This document shows, piece by piece, positions 46,575 to 55,055 of a stretch of DNA of 64,000 nucleotides. Under the pieces are notes generated by a model, which was not told where the DNA came from, did no database searches, and saw only the letters and a list, made by a program, of their open reading frames with translations. Both the position numbers and the translations under genes were made by a program. The DNA comes from Chitinophaga jiangningensis (GTDB taxonomy: Bacteria > Bacteroidota > Bacteroidia > Chitinophagales > Chitinophagaceae), in assembly GCF_900142605.1 (NCBI RefSeq), contig NZ_FRBL01000005.1:571716-635715 (forward strand). Reading direction: 5' to 3'. Position 1 is the first letter of the stretch. Every line of letters starts with the position of its first letter.

Positions 46575-47066
46575 ATGACAATGGAAATTACCATAGAAAA
46601 TATTTATAATTCACTGCAACAGGTGATGGACCCGGAAATACCCGTATTAAGCGTGGTAGAACTGGGCATGATCACCGATGTAGTGCTACAGGATAACGGG
46701 GCGGAGGTGCATATGATTCCAACATTTGCAGCCTGCCCCGCTGTTTCCTATATACAGCGGAATATCCGGGAGCACCTGGAGCGTGACCTGCATATATCCG
46801 TTACCGTGATTGTGGATAAACACATCACCTGGAACAGCAACCGGATCACGGCCGAAGCCAAAGTGAAGCTGGCGCAATTTGGCATAGCGCCGCCTAAGCG
46901 GTTAGCCGGTGAGGTGAGTGAAGAGTTATTTGTGGAAGTTCCCTGTCCGCATTGCGGCAGTACCGATACTTACTTGCGGGCCCCTTTTGGTTCTACGCTT
47001 TGCCGGGCTATACATTTTTGTAAATCGTGCGGACAGATATTTGAGCAGTTTAAGCCGCTGGAATAA
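46575..47066 (+). CDS. paaD: Phenylacetyl-CoA epoxidase maturation protein PaaD (PaaJ)
   Basis: A 163-residue protein of the MIP18/PaaD family thought to assist metal-centre assembly in PaaABCE. The MIP18 part is VMDPEIPVLSVVELGMITDV, and the C-terminal zinc ribbon has CPHCGS and CKSCGQ. It starts at 46575 (MTMEITIEN) or two codons later. The next gene is nadD, and no paaE reductase follows. Confidence 0.92.
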   Translation: MTMEITIENIYNSLQQVMDPEIPVLSVVELGMITDVVLQDNGAEVHMIPTFAACPAVSYIQRNIREHLERDLHISVTVIVDKHITWNSNRITAEAKVKLAQFGIAPPKRLAGEVSEELFVEVPCPHCGSTDTYLRAPFGSTLCRAIHFCKSCGQIFEQFKPLE

Positions 47067-47137
47067 GCAGGATTAACGGAAATGCCTATTTTTACACGCA
47101 TTAGTTGATGTGCCATTGGCAAATTTATAGATGAAAC

Positions 47138-47707
47138 ATGAAGATAGGCTTGTATTTTGGGTCTTTTAATCCTATACACACGGGGCATTTGATCATTGCC
47201 AATTACGTTGCGTACAATACTGATCTGGATAAAGTGTGGCTGGTGGTATCCCCTCAAAATCCACTGAAGCCATCCTCTACGTTGCTTAATGAGCACGACA
47301 GGTTTCACCTGGTGGAACTGGCCATTAAGGACGAATCCAGGCTCAGGGCGAGCAACATAGAATTTTCCCTGCCCCGGCCTTCGTTTACTGTAGATACCCT
47401 GGCTTACCTCGGGGAGAAATTTCCTACCCAGGAGTTTTGCATCATTATGGGTAGCGATAGTTTCCAGAATCTTCCCCGCTGGAAAAATTATCAGCACATC
47501 GTAAGGAACTATCCCATATACGTCTACCGCCGCCCGGGCCATGAAATCACGGAAACACATGGCGCCCGCCTGGAAGTGCTGGACGCCCCTATGCTTGATA
47601 TATCTGCAACGGATATACGAAAATGGATTAAGGAAGGTAAGTCCGTACGTTTTATGGTGCCGGACAATGTGATTTCCTACATCGCTGAAAATAATTACTA
47701 CAAATAG
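47138..47707 (+). CDS. nadD: Nicotinate-nucleotide adenylyltransferase
   Basis: NadD adenylates nicotinate mononucleotide in NAD synthesis. The 189-residue nucleotidyltransferase has LYFGSFNPIHTGHLIIANY (4-22; HxGH motif HTGH) and the C-terminal ISATDIRKWIKEG (SxTxIR motif). This is the second NAD gene in the window after nadA. It ends 2 bp from the convergent AI-2E gene. Confidence 0.96.
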   Translation: MKIGLYFGSFNPIHTGHLIIANYVAYNTDLDKVWLVVSPQNPLKPSSTLLNEHDRFHLVELAIKDESRLRASNIEFSLPRPSFTVDTLAYLGEKFPTQEFCIIMGSDSFQNLPRWKNYQHIVRNYPIYVYRRPGHEITETHGARLEVLDAPMLDISATDIRKWIKEGKSVRFMVPDNVISYIAENNYYK

Positions 47708-47709
47708 GT

Positions 47710-48786
47710 TTATTTATCCGTTTTATTGCGCACCGTCACTTTTTTGTGTCCACTGCTGCCGGCAGGTGCGGACCTTTTCTTAATGAGGAATTCGTTGGAA
47801 TAGATCTGCAGCAGCAGGATAAACATGGATATGAGTAATGGCCCGAAGATCAGACCGATAAATCCAAAGAGGTTTACACCGATCAGCACCCCGAAGATGG
47901 TGATGAGCGGATGTACGTCTGCAATGCGCTTTGCCAGCAGGAACCTGGAAATGTTATCAGAAGTTCCAACAACGGCAAAGCCGTAAATCAGCACTGCCAG
48001 GCCCTGGAAGGTATTGCCGGCGGCCAGCAAATACACCCCTAATGGCACATATACCGCAGCGGCACCAATCACCGGGAGCATGGCGGTGAAGCAGGTCACT
48101 ACAAACCAGAAAAATGGTTGGGGCACCCCAAATATCAGATAGCCCCCCAGGGATACAATGCCTTGTATAACGGCGATTAATGGGATACCCACGGCATTCG
48201 CTATTACCAACTTGTTGAATTCCCTACCCAGTAGCTCCACATTTTCATCCTTTAATGGAATATATTCATAGATGGCCAGCTCCATGCTACGGAGATTTAC
48301 CAGCATGAAATAGAGGATGAAATATAAAATGGCGATGGTGGTCAGCGTGTTAAAGGTGGCGCCCAGGAAGCCTGGCAAAAACGACGTGGCTGTTTCTGAA
48401 AATTTCTGTAGTCTGGCGTCCGTAATAAGTGTAAAACCTATCTCCTGCGAAAGCTTGTTGTTCAATGTTTTAGCCTGTGTGATTAACTCCGCGGAGTTAT
48501 TGACGGCGTAGGCAATTTTTGCACTGAGCATATTGATAAGTGCACCGACCGGCAGCAGAATAATTAGGAAGGTTAGCAGCATCAGCAGGGTGGCTGCCAG
48601 GCTCTTGTTCCATTTACGTTTTTCTGTGAGCCGGATCATCCAATTGCGGCACAACACGTAAAAGGTGACGGCGCCGAGGAATCCGGGGAAATAGGTGAAA
48701 AGCTTTGTAAATAGCAGAATAGCCAGGAACAGAATAAGAAGTAAAAAGCCTATTTGTTTTAGGCGTCCATTGTCGATATAACTCAT
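47710..48786 (-). CDS. AI-2E-family transporter
   Basis: A 358-residue polytopic membrane protein of the AI-2E/TqsA family with about eight helices, ending in the typical VGTSDNISRFLLAKRIADVHP and LIFGPLLISMFILLLQIY regions. Family members move signalling molecules or sodium; the substrate here is unknown. The C-terminal tail is basic and cytosolic (KKRSAPAGSSGHKK). Confidence 0.9.
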   Translation of the reverse strand: MSYIDNGRLKQIGFLLLILFLAILLFTKLFTYFPGFLGAVTFYVLCRNWMIRLTEKRKWNKSLAATLLMLLTFLIILLPVGALINMLSAKIAYAVNNSAELITQAKTLNNKLSQEIGFTLITDARLQKFSETATSFLPGFLGATFNTLTTIAILYFILYFMLVNLRSMELAIYEYIPLKDENVELLGREFNKLVIANAVGIPLIAVIQGIVSLGGYLIFGVPQPFFWFVVTCFTAMLPVIGAAAVYVPLGVYLLAAGNTFQGLAVLIYGFAVVGTSDNISRFLLAKRIADVHPLITIFGVLIGVNLFGFIGLIFGPLLISMFILLLQIYSNEFLIKKRSAPAGSSGHKKVTVRNKTDK

Positions 48787-48961
48787 AGTGTACGTTCGTT
48801 AAAAGGGTTAGCCTGCAAAAGATTCAACGGAATCACGGGGACAACTCTCTGTTAAATATCAAACAAAATTGATACCTACTTGTTCTTGGAATAATGTTTG
48901 TGAAGCATCACTTACGAAAACATAGATTTTTAAATTATCTCATCTTTTAAAAACTTTTGTT

Positions 48962-49156
48962 ATGAATAATAGTTCAAAAGCCGTGGTTTCTTTCATCGTT
49001 GGCGCTGCAGTGGGTGTTGCAGTTGGATATTTCCTCAATTCTGATAAAAAAGATGAACTTGTAGGCAAACTGAGATACCAGGCGGACAAGCTGAAAGATA
49101 AATGGAAAAAGAAAAAGGATCAATTTGAAGATGCCCTCGAAAACGAGCTGGCTTAA
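48962..49156 (+). CDS. YtxH-like small membrane protein
   Basis: A 64-residue protein with a glycine-rich membrane helix (VVSFIVGAAVGVAVGYFL, about 8-25) and a charged helical tail (DKWKKKKDQFEDALENE), the pattern of YtxH-domain stress proteins. It begins a three-gene run with a holin-like protein and an unknown protein. Confidence 0.78.
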   Translation: MNNSSKAVVSFIVGAAVGVAVGYFLNSDKKDELVGKLRYQADKLKDKWKKKKDQFEDALENELA

Positions 49157-49180
49157 TTCCAATTGATTAAATAATACTGC

Positions 49181-49651
49181 ATGGAAGAAAATTTCAGCGA
49201 TTATTTTAAACAAACAGGCAGAGTCGCCAAAGATTACCTCGAAACGAGGCTGGACCTGTTAAAGCTCCAGGCAGCGGGAAAGCTATCAAAGGCATTGGGA
49301 TTATTTTTCTCGGTTTTGATGGCTTTTCTGCTGTTCTTTTTTGTGATCGTATTCCTGGGAATGCTGGTAGCATTCTGGATAGGTGAAAAAACCGGTAGCT
49401 TTACGATCGGTTTCACCTGCGCTTCTGGAATATTTATCCTGTTGTTTGTCGCCATCATCGTATTTAGGAAACAACTGATTGAAGGTCCTTTATCCAGGCT
49501 GCTGATTAATGTACTGATCGACGAGATCGATGATCGGGACGATAATGTACACATCAAAGATAAGGCTAAAGTACCTGCCTCCCCACTGGACCCCACAGAT
49601 CCTGCAAGGCCGGGTTATGTTCCTGATGACGAAGCCGTAGAGCATCAATAA
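49181..49651 (+). CDS. Phage-holin-family (DUF1469-like) membrane protein
   Basis: A 156-residue membrane protein: an amphipathic N-terminal helix (YLETRLDLLKLQAAGKLSKAL), two membrane helices (about 45-70 and 80-105; FFSVLMAFLLFFFVIVFLGML, FTIGFTCASGIFILLFVAIIVF), then a soluble acidic tail. This is the putative Actinobacteriophage-holin superfamily III pattern, common in non-phage bacterial stress operons. It is not evidence of a prophage. It lies 24 bp after the YtxH-like gene. Confidence 0.82.
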   Translation: MEENFSDYFKQTGRVAKDYLETRLDLLKLQAAGKLSKALGLFFSVLMAFLLFFFVIVFLGMLVAFWIGEKTGSFTIGFTCASGIFILLFVAIIVFRKQLIEGPLSRLLINVLIDEIDDRDDNVHIKDKAKVPASPLDPTDPARPGYVPDDEAVEHQ

Positions 49652-49665
49652 AAGCATTTATCAGC

Positions 49666-50022
49666 ATGGCCAAAAAGAAGAAAATAACTGGTTTTGATGC
49701 ACTTGAGCTGGAAGTAGCCCGGCTCAAGAAGCGTTCCATAGACCTCGAAGATGTTTTATTGGACAGGGTCGACTTCTTCCGTGATAACTATAAGAAAATG
49801 GCCCTTAACAGCATTATCCCGGGTAGCGCCAAACACTCCAATGCCCTGGGGATTGCCGGTAAGGTAGCCAGGTTTGCATGGGAAAGCGGTAAGTTTAAAA
49901 ACTTTGCCACCGGCGCATTGATTACTGCGCTGGAATTTTTCGGTGTGCAAATGGGAATAAAGCTGTTTAATAAGTTTGCACAATCACGGAAGAAGAAAGA
50001 GGACGGACAGCAGGAGTTTTAA
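49666..50022 (+). CDS. Hypothetical protein, last gene of the YtxH/holin-like cluster
   Basis: A 118-residue basic protein, largely helical, with a C-terminal hydrophobic segment (FATGALITALEFFGVQMGIKLF) and a lysine-rich tail (QSRKKKEDGQQEF). I do not recognise a family. It starts 14 bp after the holin-like gene, and its 3' end overlaps the convergent TonB-like gene by 56 bp. Confidence 0.7.
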   Translation: MAKKKKITGFDALELEVARLKKRSIDLEDVLLDRVDFFRDNYKKMALNSIIPGSAKHSNALGIAGKVARFAWESGKFKNFATGALITALEFFGVQMGIKLFNKFAQSRKKKEDGQQEF

Positions 50023-50494
50023 GTGGTTTTGCACTGCTGACTACTGTATCCCGAATGATGCGGGTGCAGATAATTGGTTTATAGTTAATCAGCACTATTG
50101 GGCCATCCGGATCACTTTGTAAAGCTGGCTTGGGATCCCAATTTTCCTCCAGCCTAAACAAAAAATCCTTTTGTTTAATTTCCATCTTTCCTGCTACAAA
50201 TTTCATTGATTTTATTACCCTTAATATTTCAGGTTCGAACACTTCCGGAAAGGCATCGCTTTTCAGAATGATATCACTTACCGTACCGTCCGGCTGAATA
50301 GTGTAACTGGCGTGTACTGTGCCTGGGATTCGAGCATCCTGTAAGGCCCGCGGATAGCTACTGGTATGTTTATTAAAATATAGATGGATAGCGGCATTAT
50401 CTCTTGGTAGCAATTTGGTTTGAGCAGATAAAAGGGAGATATCTATTACCACAGAAATCACACCCAATAACATAGGGACAAGCAGATACCGCAT
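49967..50494 (-). CDS. TonB C-terminal-domain-like protein
   Basis: A 175-residue exported protein (signal-like start YLLVPMLLGVISVVIDISLLSA) with a TonB C-terminal-like segment: SYPRALQDARIPGTVHASYTIQPDGTVSDIILKSD, read across about 45-80, followed by PEILRVIKSMKF. Such stand-alone domains may couple energy or sense signals at outer-membrane receptors, but the function here is unknown. Its start codon directly abuts the T-tract of the upstream terminator. Its 3' end overlaps the convergent 49666-50022 gene by 56 bp. Confidence 0.72.
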   Translation of the reverse strand: MRYLLVPMLLGVISVVIDISLLSAQTKLLPRDNAAIHLYFNKHTSSYPRALQDARIPGTVHASYTIQPDGTVSDIILKSDAFPEVFEPEILRVIKSMKFVAGKMEIKQKDFLFRLEENWDPKPALQSDPDGPIVLINYKPIICTRIIRDTVVSSAKPLKTPAVRPLSSSVIVQTY

Positions 50495-50525
50495 AAAAAA
50501 ACCTTTCGCCTAATATACGAAAGGT
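50494..50525 (-). terminator. Rho-independent terminator of the radical SAM gene
   Basis: On the minus strand ACCTTTCG and CGAAAGGT pair (50525-50518 with 50508-50501) around a 9-base loop and are followed by TTTTTTT, which ends exactly at the ATG of the next gene (50494). Confidence 0.82.
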
Positions 50526-50591
50526 CTCTTGTCTAATAAATTCAGTTAATAGCTTGATAAGGTAGCGGTTAAAAGGTTATGTTTTAAGTCG

Positions 50592-51617
50592 TTACCCCCA
50601 AACCTTCGTACCCTCGCTACAGTTAGCGCAGATATCAATATTTTTTCTGGACTCGAGTATCTCACTACGGAAACGGATATACTCTTTATTATGCCATAGT
50701 TTCTTAAAGGACTCTTTTTTAAGATTGCCGAGGCGGTGTTGTGCATCTTTATCGAAGCAGCAGGGCACTACCAGGCCATCCCAGGTAACTACAGGGGAGT
50801 GCCAGAGGCGCCAGCAGTGGTTGCCCAGCTTATTTTTTATGGCATAAGTGCCATCTTCATTACGGTGGTAGCGGGAATACTTATCTATAGTAGGAATCAG
50901 TCGGTTACCTTCTTCATAATCATATACCTGGGCGGTTTTGAACCTTACCTGGTCTACCCCGATTTCCTTTGCCAGTTGCTTGATATCCTCAATCTGATGT
51001 TCATTGGGCTTTACCACCAGGAACTGGAAGAACACAAATGGCTTGGTCGAGTTCAGTTCCTTCTTCCACTTTACGATGTTTCTAGCGCCCTGGATTACCT
51101 TATCCAGGTGGCCACCTACACGGTATTGCGTATACACATCCTGTGTAGTGCCATCTATGGAGATGATAAGCCTGTCGAGGCCACTTTCTACCGTTTTTTT
51201 GGCATTTGCCTCGGTGAGGTAGTGCGCGTTGGTGGAAGTGGCGGTATAGATACCTTTATCGGACGCATACTTGACCATGTCCAGGAACCCCGGGTTGAGG
51301 TAGGGCTCCCCCTGGAAATAGAAGATCAGGTATAATAGTTCCTTATGTATCTCGTCGATGGTTTCCCTGAAGAAGTCCTGCTGTAGCATGCCTGTTGGGC
51401 GGGTAAAAGCGCGCAGGCCGCTGGGGCACTCCGGGCAGCGAAGGTTACAGGAGGTAGTTGGTTCAAAAGATATGGAAATAGGATATCCCCATTGAACAGG
51501 CTTTCCGGTCCACTTGCTTGCAAAGTAACTTCCCAGCACCTTTCCGGCGTTTAGCGCACGTTTAAAAGTGAACTTGGAAAAGAGATTCAGGGTATCATTC
51601 AGGTTAAAATCCGGCAT
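50592..51617 (-). CDS. Radical SAM/SPASM-domain protein
   Basis: A 341-residue radical S-adenosylmethionine enzyme. The cluster motif CNLRCPEC gives C57, C61 and C64, followed by a TIM-barrel-like core and a C-terminal SPASM region with cysteines in VVPCCFDKDAQHRLGNL and DICANCSEG. SPASM proteins usually modify peptides or activate sulfatases, but no target gene is adjacent. A terminator follows 67 bp downstream. Confidence 0.88.
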   Translation of the reverse strand: MPDFNLNDTLNLFSKFTFKRALNAGKVLGSYFASKWTGKPVQWGYPISISFEPTTSCNLRCPECPSGLRAFTRPTGMLQQDFFRETIDEIHKELLYLIFYFQGEPYLNPGFLDMVKYASDKGIYTATSTNAHYLTEANAKKTVESGLDRLIISIDGTTQDVYTQYRVGGHLDKVIQGARNIVKWKKELNSTKPFVFFQFLVVKPNEHQIEDIKQLAKEIGVDQVRFKTAQVYDYEEGNRLIPTIDKYSRYHRNEDGTYAIKNKLGNHCWRLWHSPVVTWDGLVVPCCFDKDAQHRLGNLKKESFKKLWHNKEYIRFRSEILESRKNIDICANCSEGTKVWG

Positions 51618-51704
51618 AAAAATTCACTTGACCTTTGTAAAAGTAAGGCCTTTAAACAAATTATAACCTATAATTGCGATAAAATTAGGTCTGGAGCTAT
51701 TGCG

Positions 51705-52499
51705 GTGTCGCGCCCAAATTCCCTGCAACTAACATCGAACGAAGTGAAAAAAACGTCGCTGATATTTACAATTTTACTATTGACCCTTGCTGTTGTGGTT
51801 GTTCCCTTTTGGTATTTCTGGTTCAGGGATGAAGATGAGGTGAGGTTCGTTCGATATGATGAGTTTGGCATCGACATGCCCGTAAACTATAAGATTCACG
51901 GGATCGACGTCTCCAAATTCCAGAAAAATATCAACTGGAAGGCGGTGAGGCAGATGAAGGTGGATAAAATTCGTATGTCCTTTGCATTTATAAAGGCTAC
52001 CGAGGGTATTACCCGGCAGGATGAAGCTTTTCAGCGCAACTGGGATAATGCCGGTAAGGCCGGAATGATACGCGGGGCCTATCACTTCTTCTATTCCACC
52101 CGTGATCCTATCAAGCAGGCGATTAATTTTCAGAATGTGGTGAACCTGCAATCAGGGGACCTGCCACCGGTGTTGGATATCGAAACATCCAATAACCAGC
52201 CGGCTGCGGTGATCCGCAGCACGGCCAGGATATGGCTGGAGGAAATGGAAAAAGCGTACAAAGTGAAGCCTATCATCTATACCAACATACATTTTTATGA
52301 AACGTATCTTGGTGATGAATTTGACGACTATCCATTGTGGATAGCGCATTATTACCAGAAAGAAAGGCCCGCATCCAAGCGTAGCTGGATCTTCTGGCAG
52401 CATAGTGATATCGGTAGGGTAAACGGTATCCGTACTACGGTAGATTTCAACGTATTTAAAGGGGACAGTGCCGCCCTTGCCAAAATACTCATCCCATAA
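51705..52499 (+). CDS. Membrane-anchored GH25 lysozyme-like protein
   Basis: A 264-residue protein with an N-terminal anchor (SLIFTILLLTLAVVVVPFWYF, about 18-38) and a GH25 muramidase domain. The catalytic Asp is D68 in HGIDVSKFQ, and the DxE pair is D158/E160 in VLDIETS; FIKATEG and PLWIAHYY are typical. It starts with GTG at 51705; other starts are possible. GH25 cuts the peptidoglycan sugar backbone. There are no phage genes around it, so it is a cell-wall enzyme rather than an endolysin. The next gene follows by 11 bp. Confidence 0.9.
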   Translation: MSRPNSLQLTSNEVKKTSLIFTILLLTLAVVVVPFWYFWFRDEDEVRFVRYDEFGIDMPVNYKIHGIDVSKFQKNINWKAVRQMKVDKIRMSFAFIKATEGITRQDEAFQRNWDNAGKAGMIRGAYHFFYSTRDPIKQAINFQNVVNLQSGDLPPVLDIETSNNQPAAVIRSTARIWLEEMEKAYKVKPIIYTNIHFYETYLGDEFDDYPLWIAHYYQKERPASKRSWIFWQHSDIGRVNGIRTTVDFNVFKGDSAALAKILIP

Positions 52500-52510
52500 T
52501 TATCAACATC

Positions 52511-52813
52511 ATGGAAGAAGAAAAGCAATCAGAACAAATTCCGCCGGCGCCACAGCCACCTGCACAGCAGGAGGAGAAACCGCCGTTTGATCTTGACTTA
52601 CTGATGTATTTTATCAAGATCATCCGAACGGTTTTTGTTGGGTTGTTCTGGATGTTGGTAAATATTTTCCTGGGCCTTTACCTGGGCTTTGGTGTGCCGG
52701 AAGAGTCGACCCCCGGCCGTTTAATTTTCTTCTACAGCTGGCTTATCATCTCCCTGACAGCCTATATTTATTACATCTGGAAGATGTGGCGCAAAAAAGA
52801 GAAGGTGCCTTAG
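52511..52813 (+). CDS. Small membrane protein, unknown
   Basis: A 100-residue protein with an acidic, proline- and glutamine-rich N-terminus (EEEKQSEQIPPAPQPPAQQ) and two membrane helices (VFVGLFWMLVNIFLGLYLGF and FFYSWLIISLTAYIYYI). It follows the GH25 gene by 11 bp and may be co-expressed with it. No family recognised. Confidence 0.65.
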   Translation: MEEEKQSEQIPPAPQPPAQQEEKPPFDLDLLMYFIKIIRTVFVGLFWMLVNIFLGLYLGFGVPEESTPGRLIFFYSWLIISLTAYIYYIWKMWRKKEKVP

Positions 52814-53356
52814 TTACTGCACACCGTTGCGGTGCCCCAGTTCCATCGTCCAGGCCTTTTCGTACCTGCCTACGGCAAATTCCGTGTAATTGGCCCCCAT
52901 CATATTTTTACAGTGGCTCGGACTATTGAGCCAGCCTAATACGACTGCCTGCTCGTCCATATTGCCGGTGGCAATATTTTCACCGTAAGTATTCCAGCGG
53001 TAACCGGCTGCATCCAGGCGGGTGCCGGGCGTGCTGCCATTAGGTGCCGTATGATCAAAATAGTTATTCAGATACATGTCTTTACTATGCAGATAGGCTG
53101 CTTTTTCCATCAAACCATTCCACGTAAGCGGACCTACGGCAGGCATCGCAACGCCACCACAGTTACAGCCGCGGCTACGCAGTCCATTTACCAATGTTAA
53201 CAACGCTTTGCGGTCCACACGATTTTCGGGTACCGTTACTGTATCAATCACAGTAGGGGGTGTAGGGGCAACAGGTGCAACCTCATTTTCAGTTTTGGAG
53301 CAGCTGCTGAAAATCACAATTGTCAAAATAGCAGCACAAATAAATTTCCCGGGCAT
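52814..53356 (-). CDS. CAP-domain (SCP/PR-1) lipoprotein
   Basis: A 180-residue lipoprotein with a lipobox-like SSCSKTEN; the mature chain starts at that Cys. The CAP domain includes AYLHSKDMYLNNYFDHTAPNG, GENIATGNMDEQAVVLGWLNSPSHCKNMM and the acidic/His residues typical of this fold. CAP proteins are secreted or surface proteins of mixed function. The stop is directly next to the stop of the convergent gene. Confidence 0.9.
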   Translation of the reverse strand: MPGKFICAAILTIVIFSSCSKTENEVAPVAPTPPTVIDTVTVPENRVDRKALLTLVNGLRSRGCNCGGVAMPAVGPLTWNGLMEKAAYLHSKDMYLNNYFDHTAPNGSTPGTRLDAAGYRWNTYGENIATGNMDEQAVVLGWLNSPSHCKNMMGANYTEFAVGRYEKAWTMELGHRNGVQ

Positions 53357-53794
53357 AACCAGTTCAGTTAATAGAAATTATGGTGAAATAGATACCGGGT
53401 TTTAAACAGGAACGTGTCAAAATTAAAATCGTCTTTCAGCGGAAACGGGTAAAACTATAAGAGGTTGCTCAGAGGTTATGGGGTCTGTTGTGGTCAGTAC
53501 TGTAACAGTAAATCACAACTTTTTTTGGTCGTTTTCTCTTTCGAGGCCCCAAAGATAGTGCGTTGTTATGATACTTTTATCTCAGGTTTTGCAAATCTAA
53601 TGTTAACGCAAACTGCTATATAGGTTCAGTGGGCAACCAGTTAGAATTAATGAAATCAGCCCCAGCCAACAACGCATGTTAAATTTTTAGCAAAAGTTAA
53701 ACAGAAAATACCGTGTAGGGGAACCCTGATTATAGTAACTTTGCAGCACCAATTAACAACCATATTTCAATTATATTTTTAAAATCAACAGGTT
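53357..53794. other. 438-bp gap with kdnA promoter
   Basis: Apart from the promoter of kdnA at its right end, no motif or gene was recognised here. Confidence 0.6.
53736..53743 (+). promoter_or_regulatory. -7 element of the kdnA operon promoter
   Basis: TAACTTTG matches TAnnTTTG about 50 bp before the kdnA ATG. Confidence 0.5.
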
Positions 53795-54985
53795 ATGCCC
53801 GGATTTGAATTTTTTGGAGCCGAGGAAAGGAAAGAAGTAAATGATGTACTGGAAACAGGTATCATGATGCGTTATGGTTTTGACGGTGCCCGTAAAGGCA
53901 TCTGGAAAGCCAAAGAGCTGGAAGCGGAAATGTGTAAGAAACTGGATGTGCAGTATGCACAGCTGGCCTCCAGCGGTACTGCCGCCCTTACCACTGCCAT
54001 GGCTGCATTAGGCCTGGGTGCCGGCGATGAAATTATCATGCCTACCTTCACCTTTGTTGCCAGCTTTGAATCTGTATTCTCCGTAGGTGCTACCCCTGTT
54101 CTCGTAGATGTGGATGATACCCTCACCCTCGATCCTAAGGCCGTGGAAGCAGCCATCACCCCACGCACCAAAGCCGTTATGCCGGTGCACATGTGCGGTG
54201 CAATGGCGGATATGGACGCACTGGTGGCCATCTGCAAAAAACATAACCTCATCCTCCTGGAAGATGCCTGCCAGTCTTTCGGCGCCAGCTACAAAGGCAA
54301 AGCACTGGGCACCATCGGAGATGCAGGTACCTTTTCATTCGACTTTGTAAAAACGATTACCTGCGCTGAAGGCGGTGGTATCGTTACCAACAATAAAGAC
54401 GTGTATATCAAATGCGATGGTTATACTGACCATGGCCATGACCATATTGGTAATGACCGTGGCCTGGAGCAACACCCATTCATTGGTTACAACTATCGTA
54501 TTTCTGAACTGCATGCCGCAGTAGGGCTGGCACAGATCCGTAAGCTGGATAAATTCCTGGAAATTCAACGCAGCACCAAGAAAATCTTTAAAGAGGCATT
54601 GGCTGCCATTCCGGGTGTAACCTTCCGCCGCTTACCTGATCCGGCTGGCGACAGCGCTACCTTCCTGTCTTTCTTCCTGCCGGAAGCTGAGCAGGCACGC
54701 AAAGCCGCAGCAGCTATGAAAGCAGCCGGACTGGCCGCTTTCTACTACTATGATAACAACTGGCACTACATCCGCCAGTGGGATCACTTCAAACAAGGTC
54801 AGGTGCTCACTCCTTTTGCACCAGGGCTGAAACAGGCGATGGAAATCTATAAAACCAAAGAATTCCCTGCTTCCGATGCTATCATCAGCAGAAATATTTC
54901 TACGCCTATCAACCTCTCCTGGTCTGAAGCAGAAATCAAAGAAAGAGTAGAGAAAATGGTGAACGCTGTTAAAAGCGCATTATAA
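53795..54985 (+). CDS. kdnA: 8-amino-3,8-dideoxy-Kdo transaminase (KdnA-like)
   Basis: A 396-residue DegT/DnrJ/EryC1 aminotransferase. PLP lysine K186 is in FDFVKTITCAEGG; other motifs are ASSGTAALTTAMAALGLG and EDACQSFGASYKG. In Shewanella KdnA transfers an amino group to the 8-oxo form of Kdo. The assignment rests on its company: kdsB-type and iron-ADH genes immediately downstream, as in Shewanella. Separated from kdsB by a hairpin. Confidence 0.85.
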   Translation: MPGFEFFGAEERKEVNDVLETGIMMRYGFDGARKGIWKAKELEAEMCKKLDVQYAQLASSGTAALTTAMAALGLGAGDEIIMPTFTFVASFESVFSVGATPVLVDVDDTLTLDPKAVEAAITPRTKAVMPVHMCGAMADMDALVAICKKHNLILLEDACQSFGASYKGKALGTIGDAGTFSFDFVKTITCAEGGGIVTNNKDVYIKCDGYTDHGHDHIGNDRGLEQHPFIGYNYRISELHAAVGLAQIRKLDKFLEIQRSTKKIFKEALAAIPGVTFRRLPDPAGDSATFLSFFLPEAEQARKAAAAMKAAGLAAFYYYDNNWHYIRQWDHFKQGQVLTPFAPGLKQAMEIYKTKEFPASDAIISRNISTPINLSWSEAEIKERVEKMVNAVKSAL

Positions 54986-54992
54986 TGCATCG

Positions 54993-55037
54993 TAAAGGCG
55001 TAACCGGGTAAGCTACAGCTGCCCGGATACGCCTTTA
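54993..55037 (+). terminator. Hairpin between kdnA and kdsB
   Basis: TAAAGGCGTA (54993-55002) pairs with TACGCCTTTA (55028-55037), and CCGGG with CCCGG, around a 13-base loop. It has no strong T-tract, so it may be an attenuator or mRNA stabiliser. Confidence 0.5.
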
Positions 55038-55055
55038 TACTTTAAATACATAGGT

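Noticed and set aside
49181..52499. Possible prophage lysis genes (holin-like and GH25)
   Set aside because: The two lie 2 kb apart, GH25 is membrane-anchored, and no phage structural, integrase or replication genes are present.
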